This document shows positions 27,945 to 37,037 of a stretch of DNA of 64,000 bases, in pieces. The DNA lies in NCBI RefSeq assembly GCF_900108245.1, contig NZ_FNUY01000002.1, forward strand, positions 558,001 through 622,000, given 5' to 3'. The DNA is from Allobosea lathyri (lineage in GTDB: Bacteria > Pseudomonadota > Alphaproteobacteria > Rhizobiales > Beijerinckiaceae). The notes under the pieces were generated by a model, which saw only the letters and a list, made by a program, of their open reading frames with translations, had not been told where the DNA came from and did no database searches. Every line of letters starts with the position of its first letter. The stretch's first letter is position 1. Position numbers and translations under genes: made by a program.

Positions 27945-30878
27945 TCAGGTCTCCAGCGCCATGTCTTGCAGCGCCATGTCGAGCACGCGCGCGACGTGCA
28001 GCGCCTCGCGTGCCGCGCCGTCGTGGATCTGGTGGCGACAGCTCGTGCCGTCGGCCACGATGAGATCGCCCGCCCCCGCCTGGCGCACGGCCGGAAGCAG
28101 CGAAAGCTCCGCCATGGCCAAGGAGACGTCGATCGTCGCGGCGCCATAGCCGAAGGCGCCCGACATGCCGCAGCAACTCGACTCGATCGGGCGGACATCG
28201 AGGCCGGGTATGGCGCGCAAGGTCGTCTCGACCGCGCCCATCGCGGCAAAGGCCTTCTGGTGACAATGGCCGTGCAGATGCGCGATGCGGCCGCCCTGAT
28301 CCCTCAGCGGCAGGCTGGTCGTGCCCGCCTTGAGGTCGGCCGCCAGCAGTTCCTCGAGCAGGAAGGCAGCCTTGGCGGTCGGCTCGACCTCCTCCTTCGG
28401 CAGAATCGCTCCGAACTCGTCGCGGAAGGTCAAAAGGCAGGAGGGTTCGAGCCCGACGATGCGCGCGCCCCTGGCGACATAAGGTGACAGCGCGGCCAGC
28501 GTGCGTCTTGCTTCCGTGCGGGCGTCATCGACCAGCCCGGCGGAGAGGAAGGTGCGTCCGCAGCAGAGCGGCCGGCCGCCATCCTCGGCCAAGACCTTGT
28601 GGATGCGATATCCACCCGCCGCTAGCACCCGTTCGGCCGCTTCCAGATTCTCGCGCTCGAAATAGCGGTTGAAGGTGTCGCCGAAGAGGACGATGTCGCG
28701 ACCGTCGCCCCGAACATCGGCCGCCGTCGCGGGCTTCCCGCCTTGCGACCAGGGCCTGCGCCAGACCGGCAGACTCCGGCGCGCACTGAAGCCGAGCCAT
28801 TTTTCGCTCAGCCGCGCCAATAGCGGAATCTTGTCGCGCAGGTTCATCAGAGGCGCCAGCTTCGCCGCCCAAGGCGCATAGCGCGGCAGGAACGCGATCA
28901 GCCGCTCCTTCAACGGCAGGCCGTGGCGCTGATGGTAGTGATGCAGGAACTCGATCTTCATGCGCGCCATGTCGACGCCGGTCGGGCAATCGCGCTTGCA
29001 GCCCTTGCAGGAGACGCAGAGATCGAGCGTTTCCTTCATCTCCGGCGAGGTGAAGGCGTCCGGTCCGAGCTGCCCGGAAATGGCGAGCCGCAGCGTGTTG
29101 GCACGGCCGCGCGTGACATGCGTCTCGTCCTTTGTCGCGCGGTAGGACGGGCACATCGTGCCGCCGGACATCTTCCGGCAGGTGCCGTTGTTGTTGCACA
29201 TCTCGACGGCGCCGCCGAGGCCGCCCCAGTCGGACCAGTCGAGGGCGGTCGCAGCAGGAACCGGCGTCGCATAACCCGGCGGAAAGCGCATCAGCGAGCG
29301 ATCGTCCATGCGCAGCGGGCGGACGATCTTGCCGGGGTTCAGGCGGTTGTCGGGGTCGAAGCCATCCTTGACCTGCTCGAAAGCGCGGGTGAGCGGCGCG
29401 CCGAACATCGGCTCGACGAATTCCGAGCGCGAAATGCCGTCGCCATGCTCCCCGGAATACGAGCCCTTGAACCGGCGCACCAGCTCGCAGGCCTCCTCGG
29501 CGATGCCGCGCATCGCCTTCACCCCCGCCTCGTCCTTCATGTTCAAGATCGGGCGGACATGGAGGCAGCCGACAGAGGCATGTGCATACCAGGTGCCGCG
29601 CGTGCCGTGTCTCTCGAACAGGGCGGTGACGGCGTCGGTGTAATCGGCGAGGTGCTCGAGCGGGACGGCGCAATCCTCAATGAAGGAGACCGGCTTTCCG
29701 TCTGATTTCATCGACATCATGATGTTGAGGCAGGCTTCTCGCACCTCCCAGACTGGCTTCTGGCGGGCGGGCTCGACGACCTCGACGACGGCGTCGGAAA
29801 AGCCGTGATCGGCCATGCATTGGTCGAGGCGTTTCAAATCGTGCTTCAGCGCGCCGAGATCATCCCCGGCGAACTCGACCAGCAGCAGGCAGTTGGGTTG
29901 GCCCCTGGTGATGTCAGCCAGAGTGCGCACAAACAGCGGAATGTCGGCGCCGAGCACCAGCACGTTGTTGTCGACGAGTTCGACTGCGGCTGGACCGAGC
30001 GCCACGATATGACGCGTCGTCTCCATGGCGGCGCGGAAGCTCGGGAAATGGCAGACGCCCATGACGCGATGCGCCGGCAGCGGCGACAGCTTCAGCGTCG
30101 CCTCTGTGGTGATGGCAAGCGTGCCCTCCGACCCCACCAGCAGATGCGACAGGTTCGGGTTCGCCGGCAGCAGTTCGTCGAGATTGTAGCCGCCGACGCG
30201 ACGCTGAACTTTCGGGAAGATCGCCTCGATCTCAGCCCCGTGCCCATCCGCGAGCTGGAGCATGCGGGTCATCAGATCGCGCGCCCGCACGGAGGTGTTG
30301 CTGCCGATGGCCGAGGCGCCCAGCGCAAAGGGTTCGCCATCGTGGAACATCGCGCGCATCGAGACGACATTGTCGACCGTCTTGCCGTAGCGCAGCGAGC
30401 GCGCGCCGGAGGAATTATTGCCGGTCATGCCGCCTATGGTGCAGCGGCTCGCGGTGGAGGGTTCGACGGGGAAGAACAGCCCGTCCTTCCTGAGATGCGT
30501 ATTGAGCTGTTCCAGCACGAGCCCCGGCGCGACCGAGATCGTCTGCGCAGCTGGATCGTAATCGCGGATCGCGTTGAAATGCCGGCTCATGTCGAGGATC
30601 AGCGCATCGCCGATCGGCTGGCCGTTCTGCGAGGTGCCGCCACCGCGCGCGATCACCGGCACGCCATGCTCGGCCGCGATCTGGAGGCTCGCGGCGATAT
30701 CGGCCTCGTGTTTCGGGAAGACCACACCCTGGGGAATGATCTGGTAGATCGAGGCGTCGGTGGCATAGCGCCCGCGCGTGAAAGCGTCGAAGCGCACCTC
30801 GCCTTCGAGCGCCTGGACCAGCCGGCGTTCCAGGCCGAGATTGCGGGCGTGGGGTTTGGCGAGAGCAGTCTGGTTCAT
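27945..30878 (-). CDS. FAD-linked 2-hydroxyacid dehydrogenase with Fe-S domain (YdiJ-like)
   Basis: 977 residues from ATG 30878. An FAD_binding_4 domain (VIARGGGTSQNGQPIG, GNNSSGARSLRYGKT) and FAD-oxidase C domain (to about 550) are fused to a 4Fe-4S ferredoxin part (CNNNGTCRK...CPSYR and CVSCKGCKRDCP) and two CCG motifs (PLCCGRTF, SSCCGMSGAFGY). This is the architecture of YdiJ, an enzyme oxidising D-2-hydroxyglutarate and related D-2-hydroxyacids with electron transfer to the membrane. The context with TctABC suggests it oxidises the imported acid. The exact substrate is not readable from sequence. Confidence 0.9.
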   Translation of the reverse strand: MNQTALAKPHARNLGLERRLVQALEGEVRFDAFTRGRYATDASIYQIIPQGVVFPKHEADIAASLQIAAEHGVPVIARGGGTSQNGQPIGDALILDMSRHFNAIRDYDPAAQTISVAPGLVLEQLNTHLRKDGLFFPVEPSTASRCTIGGMTGNNSSGARSLRYGKTVDNVVSMRAMFHDGEPFALGASAIGSNTSVRARDLMTRMLQLADGHGAEIEAIFPKVQRRVGGYNLDELLPANPNLSHLLVGSEGTLAITTEATLKLSPLPAHRVMGVCHFPSFRAAMETTRHIVALGPAAVELVDNNVLVLGADIPLFVRTLADITRGQPNCLLLVEFAGDDLGALKHDLKRLDQCMADHGFSDAVVEVVEPARQKPVWEVREACLNIMMSMKSDGKPVSFIEDCAVPLEHLADYTDAVTALFERHGTRGTWYAHASVGCLHVRPILNMKDEAGVKAMRGIAEEACELVRRFKGSYSGEHGDGISRSEFVEPMFGAPLTRAFEQVKDGFDPDNRLNPGKIVRPLRMDDRSLMRFPPGYATPVPAATALDWSDWGGLGGAVEMCNNNGTCRKMSGGTMCPSYRATKDETHVTRGRANTLRLAISGQLGPDAFTSPEMKETLDLCVSCKGCKRDCPTGVDMARMKIEFLHHYHQRHGLPLKERLIAFLPRYAPWAAKLAPLMNLRDKIPLLARLSEKWLGFSARRSLPVWRRPWSQGGKPATAADVRGDGRDIVLFGDTFNRYFERENLEAAERVLAAGGYRIHKVLAEDGGRPLCCGRTFLSAGLVDDARTEARRTLAALSPYVARGARIVGLEPSCLLTFRDEFGAILPKEEVEPTAKAAFLLEELLAADLKAGTTSLPLRDQGGRIAHLHGHCHQKAFAAMGAVETTLRAIPGLDVRPIESSCCGMSGAFGYGAATIDVSLAMAELSLLPAVRQAGAGDLIVADGTSCRHQIHDGAAREALHVARVLDMALQDMALET

Positions 30879-30906
30879 CGTTTCGCAGTTCCGACCAACA
30901 TCCGCG

Positions 30907-30998
30907 CCGTCATCCCGGACGCAGCGAAGCGGAGATCCGGGATCCATCGTAGAATGCTGAGCCCTCCGATGGATTCCGGGTCAAGCCTGGAATGACGG
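30907..30998. repeat. GTCATCCCGG palindromic repeat, copy A
   Basis: Starts CCGTCATCCCGGACGCAGCG and ends CTGGAATGACGG; the arms are imperfect inverted repeats with a GATCCGGGATCC middle. Same family as 33083-33182 and 53084-53198. Common in alphaproteobacterial intergenic regions; can form a long hairpin. Here it separates tctA from the dehydrogenase gene. Confidence 0.8.
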
Positions 30999-31027
30999 TG
31001 TGGTTCAAGTGTCTGCGCCATGACCGC

Positions 31028-32554
31028 TCAACCGACCTCTGCCGGCTTCTCCTGACGCCGCCCCCTGCCCCGCGCAGCGCCGATCAGGTCCATCACCGGC
31101 CCCCATAGCAGCAACAGCAGCGCCAGAACCACGAGCGTGCCGACCAGGCCGTTGGCGGCGAAAACGTTGAGGCTGCCGCCCGAGCCGAGCAGCGCCTGCC
31201 GGAACGAATCCTCCGCCCTGTCGCCGAGCACCAGCGCCAGGACGAGCGGGGCGAGCGGATAGTCGAGCTTCTTGAAGACATAGCCGACGATACCGAAACC
31301 CAGCATCAGCCAGATGTCGAAGATCGAGTTCGAGATCGTGTAGGCGCCGATGGCGCAGACGATCAGGATCACCGGCGCGACATAGGAGAACGGCACCCGC
31401 ATGATCGCCGCGAACAAGGGAACCGTGGCGAGGACGATGATGAGGCCGGCGAGATTGCCGAGATACATCGAGGCGATCAGCCCCCAGACGAACTCCTTCT
31501 GCTCGACGAAGAGCAGCGGCCCGGGCTGCAGGCCCCAGACCAACAACCCCCCGAGCAGAACTGCAGCAGTGGCCGAGCCGGGAATGCCGAGCGCCAGCAT
31601 CGGCAGCAGCGCGCTGGTGCCGGCGGCATGGGCTGCGGTTTCCGGCGCCAGGACGCCCTCGATCTCGCCCCTGCCGAAATTCGCGCCGCGCTTGGAGAAG
31701 CGCTTGGCGAGGCCATAGCCCATGAAGGATGCCGCAATCGCGCCGCCGGGCGTCACGCCCATCCACATCCCGACCAATGCCGAGCGCACCAGCGTCGCCC
31801 AGTAGCGCGGCAGGCCGGCCCAGGTGCGCAGGACGACCCTGAGGTCGATTTTTGCCTGCTTGCCCTTGAAGACCAGGCCTTCCTCGACCGTGAGCAGGAT
31901 TTCGCTGACGCCGAACAGGCCGATGACCACGACGAGGAAATCGAAGCCGCGCATCAGCTCCGTCGAGCCGAAGGTCATGCGCAGATCGCCCGAGATCGAA
32001 TCGAGCCCCACCGCCGCGAGCAGAAAGCCGATGCAGAGCGAGGCGAGGATTTTCGCGCGGTTCTCACGGCCCATGCCGATGAAAGAGCAAAAGGTCAAAA
32101 GGAACACCGCAAAGAACTCGGCCGGGCCGAAGCGCAAGGCGAAGGACGCGACGAGCGGGGCGACGAAGGTGATCAGGATCACGCCTGACAACGCCCCGAT
32201 GAAGGAGGCGGTGAAGGCGGCCGTCAGGGCTTCCGCGGCTTTGCCCTGCACGGCCATCGGGTAACCATCGAAGGTCGTCGCCACCGACCAGGCTTCGCCG
32301 GGAATGTTGAACAGGATCGAGGTGATCGCCCCGCCAAACAGCGCGCCCCAATAGATCGAGGAGAGCAGGATGATCGCCGAGGTCGGGTCCATGCCGAAGG
32401 TCAGCGGCAGCAGGATCGCGACGCCATTGGGGCCGCCAAGGCCCGGCAGCACGCCGACGATGATGCCCAGCACCACCCCCACCGCCATGAAGCCGACATT
32501 GTGCCAGGAAAGCGCGACCTGAAAGCCGGCCATCAGCGAGGCGAAATCATCCAT
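31028..32554 (-). CDS. tctA: Tripartite tricarboxylate transporter, large permease TctA
   Basis: 508 residues, about twelve hydrophobic segments. The TctA signatures GVLPGLGGPNGVAILLPLTFGMDP and GVTPGGAIAASFMGYGLAKR are the paired re-entrant motifs. With TctB and the periplasmic TctC it imports carboxylates by secondary transport. The start is 9 bases after the tctB stop. The substrate is not fixed by sequence; neighbours suggest a 2-hydroxy- or 2-oxo-acid. Confidence 0.94.
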   Translation of the reverse strand: MDDFASLMAGFQVALSWHNVGFMAVGVVLGIIVGVLPGLGGPNGVAILLPLTFGMDPTSAIILLSSIYWGALFGGAITSILFNIPGEAWSVATTFDGYPMAVQGKAAEALTAAFTASFIGALSGVILITFVAPLVASFALRFGPAEFFAVFLLTFCSFIGMGRENRAKILASLCIGFLLAAVGLDSISGDLRMTFGSTELMRGFDFLVVVIGLFGVSEILLTVEEGLVFKGKQAKIDLRVVLRTWAGLPRYWATLVRSALVGMWMGVTPGGAIAASFMGYGLAKRFSKRGANFGRGEIEGVLAPETAAHAAGTSALLPMLALGIPGSATAAVLLGGLLVWGLQPGPLLFVEQKEFVWGLIASMYLGNLAGLIIVLATVPLFAAIMRVPFSYVAPVILIVCAIGAYTISNSIFDIWLMLGFGIVGYVFKKLDYPLAPLVLALVLGDRAEDSFRQALLGSGGSLNVFAANGLVGTLVVLALLLLLWGPVMDLIGAARGRGRRQEKPAEVG

Positions 32555-32563
32555 CGTTTGACC

Positions 32564-33067
32564 TCAGTAGCCGAGCGCGGCTTCGAGCGGGCCTTTGGGC
32601 AAGGGCACGCGGAACTGGAGTTCGAACACCCAGAAGCAGACGAGCGGCACGAGGATCGCCGTCAGCACGATCGACCACCAGCGCGAGGTCGCGACGACCC
32701 CCATGAAGACGATGATGAAGACGCTCGCCGCCACATAAAGTCCGAGCGGCTGGATCAGCGCCACGAAGAGCAAGAGCGGCCCGAGCACGCGCGTGACCTG
32801 GCCGAGCTGCTCATAGGTGACGAAGACCCCGTCCTGCGGCGAGCGAAACGACTGCACGAGGATGAAGAGCGAGGCGGCCAGGAAAATCCAGCCGACACGT
32901 GCCGGAAAGAAGCCGTTCTCGGGCCCGTTATCCCAGCCTGCGCCGCGACCATAGGAGTCGTAGAGCACGACGAAGGCGAGTGCGATCAGAACGAATGCCA
33001 CGATGCGTTCGACCGGGCGGCGCGAGAGGCCGCGTGGGGCGCTTTCCGTTTCGATTGGCAAGGTCAT
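32564..33067 (-). CDS. tctB: Tripartite tricarboxylate transporter, small permease TctB
   Basis: 167 residues with four transmembrane helices after a hydrophilic N-terminus (ETESAPRGLSRRPVERIVAFVLI), including GPENGFFPARVGWIFLAASL, typical of TctB. It partners TctA in the inner membrane. A palindromic repeat and a small tandem repeat separate it from tctC upstream. Confidence 0.92.
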   Translation of the reverse strand: MTLPIETESAPRGLSRRPVERIVAFVLIALAFVVLYDSYGRGAGWDNGPENGFFPARVGWIFLAASLFILVQSFRSPQDGVFVTYEQLGQVTRVLGPLLLFVALIQPLGLYVAASVFIIVFMGVVATSRWWSIVLTAILVPLVCFWVFELQFRVPLPKGPLEAALGY

Positions 33068-33082
33068 TGGTCGTTCTCCGCG

Positions 33083-33182
33083 ACGTCATCCCGGACAAGC
33101 CGCGAAGCGGCGCCGATCCGGGATCCATTCCTGATGCGTTCGGGTGGATCCCGGGTCTCCCTTCGGTCGCCCGGGATGACGC
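33083..33182. repeat. GTCATCCCGG palindromic repeat, copy B
   Basis: Left arm ACGTCATCCCGGACAAGC and right arm CGCCCGGGATGACGC flank GATCCGGGATCC-like inner repeats. It lies between tctC and tctB in the operon and may modulate the relative level of binding protein and permease by protecting the upstream message. Confidence 0.8.
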
Positions 33183-33218
33183 ACGCTTTGACGTGGTCGC
33201 CGCGCTGGCCGAGGCTAC

Positions 33219-33270
33219 CTTGGCCGTGCCTCACTTGGCCTTGCCTCACTTGGCTTGCCTCACTTGGCCA
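33219..33270. repeat. Tandem 14-15 bp repeat over the tctC stop codon
   Basis: CTTGGCCGTGCCTCA, CTTGGCCTTGCCTCA, CTTGGCTTGCCTCA and a partial CTTGGCCA follow directly. Read on the minus strand each full unit contains AAG TGA, the last sense codon and stop of tctC, so the gene end has been repeated downstream. Confidence 0.8.
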
Positions 33271-34243
33271 TGAAGCCGGCGTCGCTCATCAGCTTGGCGT
33301 GCTTTTCCTCGTCGGCCTTGAGGAACTGCACGAAGGCGTCGCCGTCGCGATAGTCGGGCACCAGCGCGCTGCGCGCGAGATAGTCCTTCCATTCGGCGGT
33401 GTCGGAGACCTTCTTGAACAGGCCGACATAATAGGCCTGCTGATCCTTGGTGACCTTGCCGGGCATGAACATGCCGCGCAGCATCTGGTAGGTGACGTTG
33501 AGCCCCTGCGACGTGCAGGTCGGGATATCGGCCCAGGACTTTCCGTCTGCGACCGGCGTCGTATAGGCCATTTTCTGCTCGGAGAAGACGCAGAGCGGCT
33601 TGGTCGCGCCGCCGCGCCAATTGGCGACATCCTCGGCGGGATTGTTGGTGCTGGCCTCGATATGGCCGCCCGAAAGCTGGGTCGAGGCCTGGCCGCCGCT
33701 GGTATGGGGGATATAGGCGAACTTGACGCCGCCGGCCTTTTCCATCGCGAAGACGATCAGGTTGTCCTCGCGCTTGGAGGAGGTTCCGCCCAGCTTCAGC
33801 GGGAGCGACGCCGCCTTGGCGGCCGCCATGAAGTCGCCGGCGTTTTGATAGGGCGCCTTGGCGTTGACCCAGAGCACGAATGAATCCTGCGCCATCATCG
33901 CGACCGGGGTGTACTCGGTCCAGTTCAGCGGCAGCTTGGTCGCCATCGGCGTCATGAAGATGCCGCTCGAGGTCGTGATCAGCTTATGGGGATCGCCGGC
34001 CGATTTCTGGATTTCGAGCATGCCTTCGGCGCCACCGGCGGCGGGCTTGTTGACGACGATGATGGGCTGGCTGCTGAGATTGTTCTTCTGGATGATGCCC
34101 TGAATGGTCCGGGCCATCTGGTCGGAGGCACCGCCGGCGGCGAATGGCACCACGATCTCGATTGCCTTGGTCGGCTCCCAGGCGAATGCAGGCGTCACGC
34201 CTGTGAGAAGACAAGCGGATGCGGCAAGCCAATGCTGCTTCAT
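33260..34243 (-). CDS. tctC: Bug-family tricarboxylate-binding protein TctC
   Basis: 327 residues from ATG 34243 with a signal peptide of about 21 residues (…TGVTPAFA). Bug fold: IEIVVPFAAGGASDQMARTI, IIVVNKPAAGGAEGM and later QLSGGHIEA. As the periplasmic receptor it hands a carboxylate to TctAB. First gene of the transporter; the upstream region carries a TTGCATTC box like that beside the GntR regulator, suggesting joint control. The C-terminus ends GFMAK, followed by a tandem copy of the stop region. Confidence 0.94.
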   Translation of the reverse strand: MKQHWLAASACLLTGVTPAFAWEPTKAIEIVVPFAAGGASDQMARTIQGIIQKNNLSSQPIIVVNKPAAGGAEGMLEIQKSAGDPHKLITTSSGIFMTPMATKLPLNWTEYTPVAMMAQDSFVLWVNAKAPYQNAGDFMAAAKAASLPLKLGGTSSKREDNLIVFAMEKAGGVKFAYIPHTSGGQASTQLSGGHIEASTNNPAEDVANWRGGATKPLCVFSEQKMAYTTPVADGKSWADIPTCTSQGLNVTYQMLRGMFMPGKVTKDQQAYYVGLFKKVSDTAEWKDYLARSALVPDYRDGDAFVQFLKADEEKHAKLMSDAGFMAK

Positions 34244-34309
34244 GATGTCGAATCTCCCTTTGGTCGCGCTCTGATGGCGTCGTGGCAGGGAGCCTAGAAC
34301 CAATAAATT

Positions 34310-34317
34310 TTGCATTC
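34310..34317. promoter_or_regulatory. TTGCATTC box upstream of tctC
   Basis: TTTTGCATTCAATC lies 67 bases before the tctC ATG. The same octamer occurs as an inverted pair in the gntR/aminotransferase intergenic region. Candidate half-site of the adjacent GntR regulator. Confidence 0.45.
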
Positions 34318-34447
34318 AATCCGAAAATCGCAACGCAAGCGATTGACTGCGAAAGACCGGCTCCATCAGCCGGCGGTTATACAAAGCTGTCGACAAAGCG
34401 CGGCATCGACAGCAGCCACCGAGGCAGCGCCCTGAAACCGAAGCCTG

Positions 34448-35179
34448 TCAGGCCGAAGCCTCGGCCTGAGCCGCCTTGCGCTTGTTGCGCAGGTGCAGGA
34501 ACAGGATGTCGCTGAGCTCGTTCCCGGCGCGCCGGCGCAGCGCGTCCAGGATCATCTCATGCTCGCGCATCGCCTCGCCCCAACGATCGCGCTCCTTGGC
34601 GAGGTTGGCGGAGTAGCGCACGCGGCGGATGCGTCCGGCGAAGCTCGCATAGGTCGCGCTCAGCGCCGCATTGGCGGCCGCCTCGACGATCATGCGGTGG
34701 ATCGCCTGATTGCACTGGAAATAGCCGTGCATCTCGCGGCGCAGGTAAAACCGGTACATATCATGGTGAACGCGCTCGATTTCCGCCACTTCGGCGTCCG
34801 ATATGCGCTCGCAAGCCAACCGTCCGGCCAGAGCTTCAAGACCGCCCATCACATCGAACAGCTCGCGCAATTCTTCGGAGCCGAGCTCGCGAATCCGGGC
34901 ACCGCGATTGGGCAGCAGATCGATCAACCCCTCGGCAGCGAGCACCTTGAGGGCTTCGCGCAAAGGCGTACGGGATATCCCGAAGCGCTCGCAAAGTTGG
35001 CGCTCGGGCACGCGCGCGCCATCGGCAAGGTGGCCCTCGACGATGTAGTCACGCAGCGCGACCAGCAATTCGTCATGCAAGGAAACGCCCGGCCGCGCGG
35101 ACTCGCCCTGAAGCGGCATCGCTGGCGCGACGACCGGCATATCGGCTTCCTGCAGGTCAGAAATCGGGGTTATCATCAT
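34448..35179 (-). CDS. GntR family regulator, FadR subfamily (FCD domain)
   Basis: 243 residues. Winged helix at about 35-100 (LHDELLVALRDYIVEGHL... QLCERFGISRTPLREALKVLAAEGLIDLLPNRGA) and an FCD ligand domain at 105-235 with the metal-binding His/Asp residues (HHDMYRF, HRMIVE, HEMILDAL). FCD regulators usually respond to small carboxylates and repress neighbouring catabolic genes. It lies between tctC and a divergent aminotransferase, so it probably controls both. Start at 35179 or the ATG 13 codons later (MPVVAP). Confidence 0.92.
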   Translation of the reverse strand: MMITPISDLQEADMPVVAPAMPLQGESARPGVSLHDELLVALRDYIVEGHLADGARVPERQLCERFGISRTPLREALKVLAAEGLIDLLPNRGARIRELGSEELRELFDVMGGLEALAGRLACERISDAEVAEIERVHHDMYRFYLRREMHGYFQCNQAIHRMIVEAAANAALSATYASFAGRIRRVRYSANLAKERDRWGEAMREHEMILDALRRRAGNELSDILFLHLRNKRKAAQAEASA

Positions 35180-35246
35180 TATTCGCTACTTTAAGCGGCG
35201 CGCCCTGTCGAGATCGCGAGCGCCATAATTGCATTATAGCACTCAG

Positions 35247-35271
35247 TTGCATTCCTAAAAAATGAATGCAA
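35247..35271. promoter_or_regulatory. Inverted TTGCATTC repeat, probable GntR operator
   Basis: TTGCATTC (35247-35254) and GAATGCAA (35264-35271) are exact inverted repeats 9 bases apart, between gntR and the aminotransferase gene. A related ATTGCATTATA lies at 35228. The octamer also occurs before tctC. Confidence 0.55.
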
Positions 35272-35330
35272 AAGATCGGCATCACGCGACATCCACCGAC
35301 AGAATGCGTCGCGCCCAGGGAGACAATGCC

Positions 35331-36533
35331 ATGGCAACGCAGCAGGGCCGCCATTTTCTGCACATCCCCGGCCCGAGCCCGATTCCGGACCGCATCCTGC
35401 GAGCCATCGCGATGCCGATCATCGATCACCGCAGCGCCGAATTCGCGACGCTGGGCAAGGAGGTCCTCGAAGGCTGCAAGACGATCTTCAAGACCAAACA
35501 GCCCGTCGTGATCTACCCGGCGTCCGGAACCGGCGCGTGGGAGGCCGCGATCGTCAATACGCTGTCTCCGGGCGATACGGTTCTGATGGCGGAAACCGGC
35601 CATTTCGCCACGCTCTGGCGACAGATCGCGGCGCGGTTCGGCATCACCGTGGACTTCATTCCCGGCGACTGGCGTCGCGGCGCCGATCCGGCAGCGATCG
35701 AGGCCAGGCTCGCCGAGGACAAGGCTCACACCATCAAGGCGGTGATGGTCGTCCATAACGAGACCTCGACCGGCTCGACCAGCCGCATCGCCGAGATCCG
35801 CAAGGCCATCGACGCGGCCGGGCACCCTGCCCTGTTCATGGTCGACACCATCTCCTCACTCGCCTCGGTCGATTACCGGCATGATGAGTGGCAGGTCGAC
35901 GTCACCGTCTCCGGCTCCCAGAAAGGGCTGATGCTGCCGCCGGGCCTGAGCTTCAATGCCGTCTCAGAGAAGGCCATGGCGGCCTCCCGGACCAACACCC
36001 TGCCGCGTTCTTATTGGGACTGGCAGGAGATGGTGAAGATCAATGCGGGCGGCTTCTTTCCCTACACGCCGGCAACCAACCTGCTCTACGGCCTCAAGGA
36101 GGCCATCGCGATGCTGCATGAGGAAGGCCTGCCTGCCGTCTTCGCCCGGCACCAGCGCCTGGCCTCGGCAACCCGCGCCGCCGTCAAGGCCTGGGGGCTG
36201 GAAGTGCTCTGCGAGAATCCGGCCGAGCAGTCGCCGGTGCTGACCGCCGTGATGATGCCGCCGAGTTACGACGCCGACAAATACCGCAAGGTCGCGCTGG
36301 AGAAGTACAACATCTCGCTCGGCTCGGGGCTGGGCAAGGTTGCCGGCAAGGTCTTCCGCATCGGGCATCTCGGCGAGTGCAATGAGTTGATGCTGCTGGG
36401 CGCGCTGTCGGGGGTCGAGATGGGGCTGGCGGCAGCGGGCGTGCCGCACCGCAGCGGCGGCGTGATGGCGGCCATGGCGGATCTGGCGGGCTCGGACGAG
36501 CCTGTCACGGGCAATGTCGCCGCCGTAGCCTGA
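35331..36533 (+). CDS. Serine-glyoxylate-type aminotransferase (class V)
   Basis: 400 residues from ATG 35331 with AGGGAGAC upstream. Class V PLP enzyme: HIPGPSPIPDRIL at the N-terminus, ASGTGAWEAA for phosphate binding, VHNETSTG, and PLP Lys198 in SGSQKGLMLPPGL. The start and the SYWDWQEM segment resemble bacterial serine-glyoxylate aminotransferases, which make glycine and hydroxypyruvate. Related enzymes use other 2-oxo acids. It is divergent from gntR and the tct genes, followed by a strong terminator, and is possibly a glyoxylate sink for the imported acid. Confidence 0.9.
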   Translation: MATQQGRHFLHIPGPSPIPDRILRAIAMPIIDHRSAEFATLGKEVLEGCKTIFKTKQPVVIYPASGTGAWEAAIVNTLSPGDTVLMAETGHFATLWRQIAARFGITVDFIPGDWRRGADPAAIEARLAEDKAHTIKAVMVVHNETSTGSTSRIAEIRKAIDAAGHPALFMVDTISSLASVDYRHDEWQVDVTVSGSQKGLMLPPGLSFNAVSEKAMAASRTNTLPRSYWDWQEMVKINAGGFFPYTPATNLLYGLKEAIAMLHEEGLPAVFARHQRLASATRAAVKAWGLEVLCENPAEQSPVLTAVMMPPSYDADKYRKVALEKYNISLGSGLGKVAGKVFRIGHLGECNELMLLGALSGVEMGLAAAGVPHRSGGVMAAMADLAGSDEPVTGNVAAVA

Positions 36534-36570
36534 GCAAGACCACTCGGCACCAAACCGACGGGACGACACA

Positions 36571-36606
36571 TCCAGGCGCGGGCCATAGCCCGAGCCTGGA
36601 TTTTTT
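36571..36606 (+). terminator. Rho-independent terminator after the aminotransferase
   Basis: TCCAGGC (36571-36577) pairs with GCCTGGA (36594-36600), with an inner GGGC/GCCC stem and CATA loop, followed by six T. It lies 38 bases after the stop. Confidence 0.9.
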
Positions 36607-37037
36607 ATGGGTCCGTGCGCCCATTGCAACGAGCGGCCGGCACAATGACCGCCATCGCCGCCGCGCATGCGGGGCAAGAGCAGGCGGCCTGCCCCCAAGA
36701 GCGCAGACTCTCACGCGAAACGCCGCGAATGGCGTGCGGGAACGGCCATCAGCGAAATCCGCTCGTCCTCGACCGCTGCGAGAGGTCGTTATCCCAGCGT
36801 CGGCCCGAATTTCGGCAAGACGTTTCATTGACCTGGCGCGGTCCATGGAGAATTATTCAAGTATCGAAACGGCCTCGTCCGGAGCGATCGCGGGATTTGC
36901 TGGAGCAGCTTGCACCGCGTCATCAATGCTAAAAGCACCACGATGAATTCGTGGGCTCCCGATCGCTGGAGACCGATTCATGACCTTCCGTTTTGCGGGC
37001 TCAATAGTCGCCGCGACAATACACTCGTCGATTAGAA
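36607..37037. other. Intergenic region, no convincing gene
   Basis: About 430 bases. Short open frames exist in both directions but lack ribosome sites and protein-like composition. The best is a 33-codon frame from 36846 (MENYSSIETASSGAIAGFAG) with a mildly hydrophobic middle, which I do not call. A small CCACGA/TCGTGG palindrome lies near 36940. Confidence 0.4.

Noticed and set aside
36846..36947. 33-codon frame MENYSSIETASSGAIAGFAG...
   Set aside because: No ribosome binding site, unremarkable composition, lies in an otherwise empty gap.
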